Positions 60,718 to 64,000 of a stretch of DNA of 64,000 bases are shown piece after piece (position 1 is the stretch's first letter; each line of letters starts with the position of its first letter). Source of the stretch: Nectonema munidae (taxonomy: Eukaryota > Nematomorpha > Nectonematoida > Nectonematidae); the NCBI GenBank assembly GCA_030549495.1, contig JAUIRK010001052.1:3100001-3164000 (forward strand), read 5' to 3'. Both the position numbers and the translations under genes were made by a program. The notes under the pieces are model-generated. The model made no database searches. It was given only the letters and a program-made list of their open reading frames with translations, and was not told where the DNA came from.

Positions 60718-61765
60718 TCGATTGACACTTTCACCCATTGCAATGGGTAAAATCGAGTACAAACATGAAAAACATTGACAATTTTGTATGAAAAAATTAT
60801 TTTAAATTTGGATATTTTTATTGAGAATTTTATCCTTAAACAAAATCTTAATTGTCATTTTGAAACAAAAACGAGTTTTTTGAGAAAATCAAGTTTTTCC
60901 AGAATTTGTTTTTTTTCCGAAATGCCAAACTTGATTAATAATTCTACACATTCTTGCACCCTAATTGAGAAAACTAAGTCCTGAAATGAACTGAGTATCG
61001 TAATAAAAATATTTAAAAATAAAAAAATTTATTTTATTTAAAATATGAAAGTATGTTTATGAGATAATTTTCAGGCATACATAACAAATTCTATTTGAAA
61101 ATTGACCAAAGTAATGTTGAAAACTTAGTCAAAAAATAGTATCAGCATGGTGATCCAGTATAAAAAATATTCTAAGAAATCATTTTTAGTCTTAAATATG
61201 ATTGACATTTACAGAATTCCAATTGCAAAAATGAGTCGATAAATAAAATCAGCATGTTCGATTTATTTCAAAAAAATATATTTTATTTAAAATGTCAACA
61301 CATGATTTTGGAGACCCTTTATCAGACGTGAACTGCAAATTTGATTGACACTTTTAGACATTTTCAAAGCCTAATTGCTAAAATTCAGTTTAGAAATGAA
61401 ATCAGCATGGTGGATTTGGTATAAAAAAATCTTTGTTTAAAATATAAATTAATATTGTTGTAGAAAATTTTTTGATGTAAACCACAAAATTGATTGATAC
61501 TTTTAGACATTTCCACAGCCTAATTGCAAAAATTGAGTACGGAAATGAAATCAGCATGATTGATTTTGTATAAAAATATGTATTTTATTTAAAATTTGAA
61601 TAATATTCTTGGATACAATTTTCAGATGTAAACCGAAAATTTGATTGACACTCTCAAAAATTTTCACACCCTAATTGTGAAAACTGAGTTGCAAAATTAA
61701 ATCAGCATCGTCGATTTGGTATTGAAAAATTAATTGTATTTAAAATTTTTTTCGTAAGCAAAGTT
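60718..61765. repeat. Tandem array of about 150-bp units
   Basis: The landmark AATCAGCATGG-like word recurs near 60992 (degenerate), 61144, 61251, 61404, 61553 and 61704. Spacings are about 152, 107, 153, 149 and 151. Each unit also holds TTGATTGACACTTTTAGACA, CCTAATTGCAAAAATTGAGT and ATTTATTTTATTTAAAAT. Units are about 75-85 % alike by eye, so the array is old. No coding frame runs through it. Confidence 0.8.
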
Positions 61766-62127
61766 ATCATCAATCAAAATTTTGATAGACATTTGCTGTT
61801 AAAAAATTTACAAAAATCTGCAAAGTCTGAAAAATAAGGAAATAAAAGACTTTTGAAATATAAATACAATAAATTCTTGAACTAAGACAAATTATAATCG
61901 AAAAAAGCTTGATATGAAAGTAAAGAAGATTGAAATTTCACGCTATTTATTTGAAAAGAATAGAACTGAGGAAGTCTAATAAGTGAGACTAATCATGATG
62001 CACTGACTAACTTAGCAAACTGAACTGAAGAACACTTCTCGATTGCCAGTAAAACAATAAAAAGATGACTATTACTTCATGCAACTCTTGGTCACTCACA
62101 TATTACTGCGCACATAATCAACTCTGA

Positions 62128-62250
62128 GGGCATCCGTCAAATTCGTCGCAGGAAAATTCGTCCCCGGACAACTCGTCCCCATTTAATTCGTCTCCTGTTA
62201 ATTTGCCTCCGGACAAATTGTTCTTGGTTAATTTTGCGCTAGAAAAGTAT
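62128..62250. repeat. Phrase-repeat element AATTCGTCCCCGGA
   Basis: AAATTCGTCGCAGGA, AAATTCGTCCCCGGACAA, CTCGTCCCCATTT, AATTCGTCTCCTGTTAATT and TTGCCTCCGGACAAATTG follow each other at about 15-base steps. Similar design to the elements at 26.8, 39.3 and 43.8 kb but with its own words. Confidence 0.7.
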
Positions 62251-62379
62251 ATCATTAAACAAATTACTTCTGATTTAGCTTTTTTATTTTTAACTTGATC
62301 AATAGAATTAAAAAATTATCTTATAAAATGAATACTGTGCTTTTATGGAAATTAAATTAACAGTAATTTACAATTTTTT

Positions 62380-64000
62380 CTAAAATAACTTAGGTAAATT
62401 TAAAGAGAGCGTGGTCTACGTACGCACTTCTTTTTGTAGGCATGCTATGCATCGCTTTGATTAGCTTAAAAACCATTTCAAATACTCTCTCTTATTTGAA
62501 GATACTGTCATAATGTAAAATTATGTTCCAGTCGTTGGTTAAACCCAATCAAAGTGGTTCACTTTGTTTCACTCCTTAATTTCTGTGGTCATGTCCGTAT
62601 ATATTATTGTCTGATTTAAACTATAGACGGTCTAGTCCCGTCCTGGTCTGGATAATGTGAGAGCCGCACGCTAAGAAATGGCTTAAGTTTACCCTTTCAG
62701 AAAATCTACATTTATCAAACTTAATTATATACGCTGAATCATATTTGACGCCATTACTTTAAAAGAGCATGCTATTTTATCATGTCATCAGCAGAAAAAA
62801 CGAAAGGTGGAGGGAGGGGGGGGGGCAAAAATTTTCAAAAGAGGGGGGGGGGATGTAAGTATGATTGCGCTGTTAAAAGAAACCACTCTGTTTCCTGCTG
62901 TGCAAAACGTTATTCTTGTTGAACTGACATGAACAGTGAAGAGGGACTGTTAAACGTCTTTCCGCCCTTTGCATGCTTAGTCTCCATCGTAATAAAATAA
63001 ATAGCAGGCTTACAGAATTAAAAAACAAAGTGATTGATTAATTTCGCAAAAATCCTCGACGAATTCAATTTTTGTTTCAACAGTAGCGCAGTTAATATAA
63101 ATGTATATTTTTTCCATTTTCTTTCTTTCTTTTTGTATTTTTGGGGCATTTTTTCACTCTCTATAAATTCTCGGGGGGGTGCGTTTTCTATTGAAATATT
63201 TAAACAAACAGTACTCAAGTACAGATTTTGGTGTATCAAAATTGATTCATTAATACAAAATAAGAAAAAAATTAGGTTACTTTTAAAGAATGCTTTAGGA
63301 AAAAAGAGTTGAAGCGAATAAATAATTTAAAAAAAGGCAGCAAGAGACTTAAAATGACATTTTAAAAAAATGTTTACAGCAAAGTTTTTTAATACGCATG
63401 TGGTGAATAAAAATATGGAAAGTTTACAATATTTTTGCTAGTCTAAAATATTAAAAGGCAGGCTTAATGGATACTTTTTTATCCAAAAAAATTTTTCTGC
63501 TTCATATGGTCAAACATACCCCAAAATATATATTATTTGTTTATAGATAGCCGTTTGAAAAGAAATCAAAAGCCAAATAACAAGTTATGAACTTTGCAGA
63601 ATATGCGTTATGATCCGCATATGGTTCAGTCTTCTACGCTTATGAATAAAGACACGATAACAGTAATTGAAAGATCACACCAAATCGCACACTCTTATTC
63701 TTTGCTGCGTTTTTACAACGTCTGTTTGACCGATTTTTTTACAATAATTTTTTTAAAATGTTCTTTTCTTTTAATTTGTATCTTTAATTTTAGCTCTTTT
63801 TTACATCATTTAACTCTCTAGTGACTATAAAAACACTTATCCCAAAATGAACTTGTAGTGAAGACACATATTTTGGAGTGTGATTCCTCTTCCCATCGAG
63901 TTATGAAAGAGGAATCTTCGGATGGATGCAACACGGACAAAACTCTCTTTAATATGTTGAATTCTCTTTTATATTGTAAATCGTCGATGCAAAACACCAG
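62380..64000. other. Right edge, no recognised gene
   Basis: AT-rich, with G-rich runs at 62812-62853 (GGGAGGGGGGGGGG, GAGGGGGGGGGGG) and CTCGGGGGGGTGCG at 63170. Overlapping frames at 63018-63312 on both strands are A/T-driven. Nothing assignable. Confidence 0.4.

Overview
The window looks like AT-rich nuclear DNA of an invertebrate animal. It has a long intron-split gene with GT-AG introns, many small transposon relics, tRNA-derived SINEs and microsatellites, and no operons, Shine-Dalgarno sites or CRISPR. The main gene reads closest, from memory of the family, to arthropod Gat proteins, so an arthropod (for example a crustacean) is the best guess. The species cannot be fixed from sequence alone.

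The centre of the window (about 13.2-47.7 kb, minus strand) is one host gene: a sodium- and chloride-dependent GABA transporter of the SLC6 family. Fourteen coding exons can be placed by splice sites, reading phase and family motifs. They run from a first exon holding only ATGTT (47488-47492) to a stop at 13347 and give an uninterrupted predicted protein of 635 residues with all 12 membrane segments. Its introns run from 49 bp to 8.6 kb. The large ones hold most of the mobile elements listed here.

Left of this gene are about 5 kb with no recognised gene, a decayed hAT transposon of the ZBED5/SCAND3 type (4964-7652), and a probable small two-exon gene of unknown function (9932-10368, plus strand) with a TATA box and a polyadenylation signal. 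Right of it (47.8-64 kb) lie repeats, hAT ends, a pogo/Tigger-type short element, an array of about 150-bp units, and one candidate terminal exon of an unknown minus-strand gene (55639-55741).

The repeat content is rich and partly unusual. There are TTAA-flanked MITEs in two related families, one copy carrying a SINE inside it. There are at least seven kinds of elements built from short repeated phrases of 11-25 bases, one of them a 620-bp foldback with a 10-bp target duplication. A 450-bp foldback, two 170-200 bp inverted repeats 3 kb apart, a CR1/Jockey-like LINE relic and a Tigger transposase relic complete the set. I see no wholly new biochemical system. The most original observations are the GAT gene model (ATGTT start exon, stop-free mini-introns, altered substrate-site residues), the phrase-repeat elements, the unknown two-exon gene and one microRNA-like intronic hairpin.
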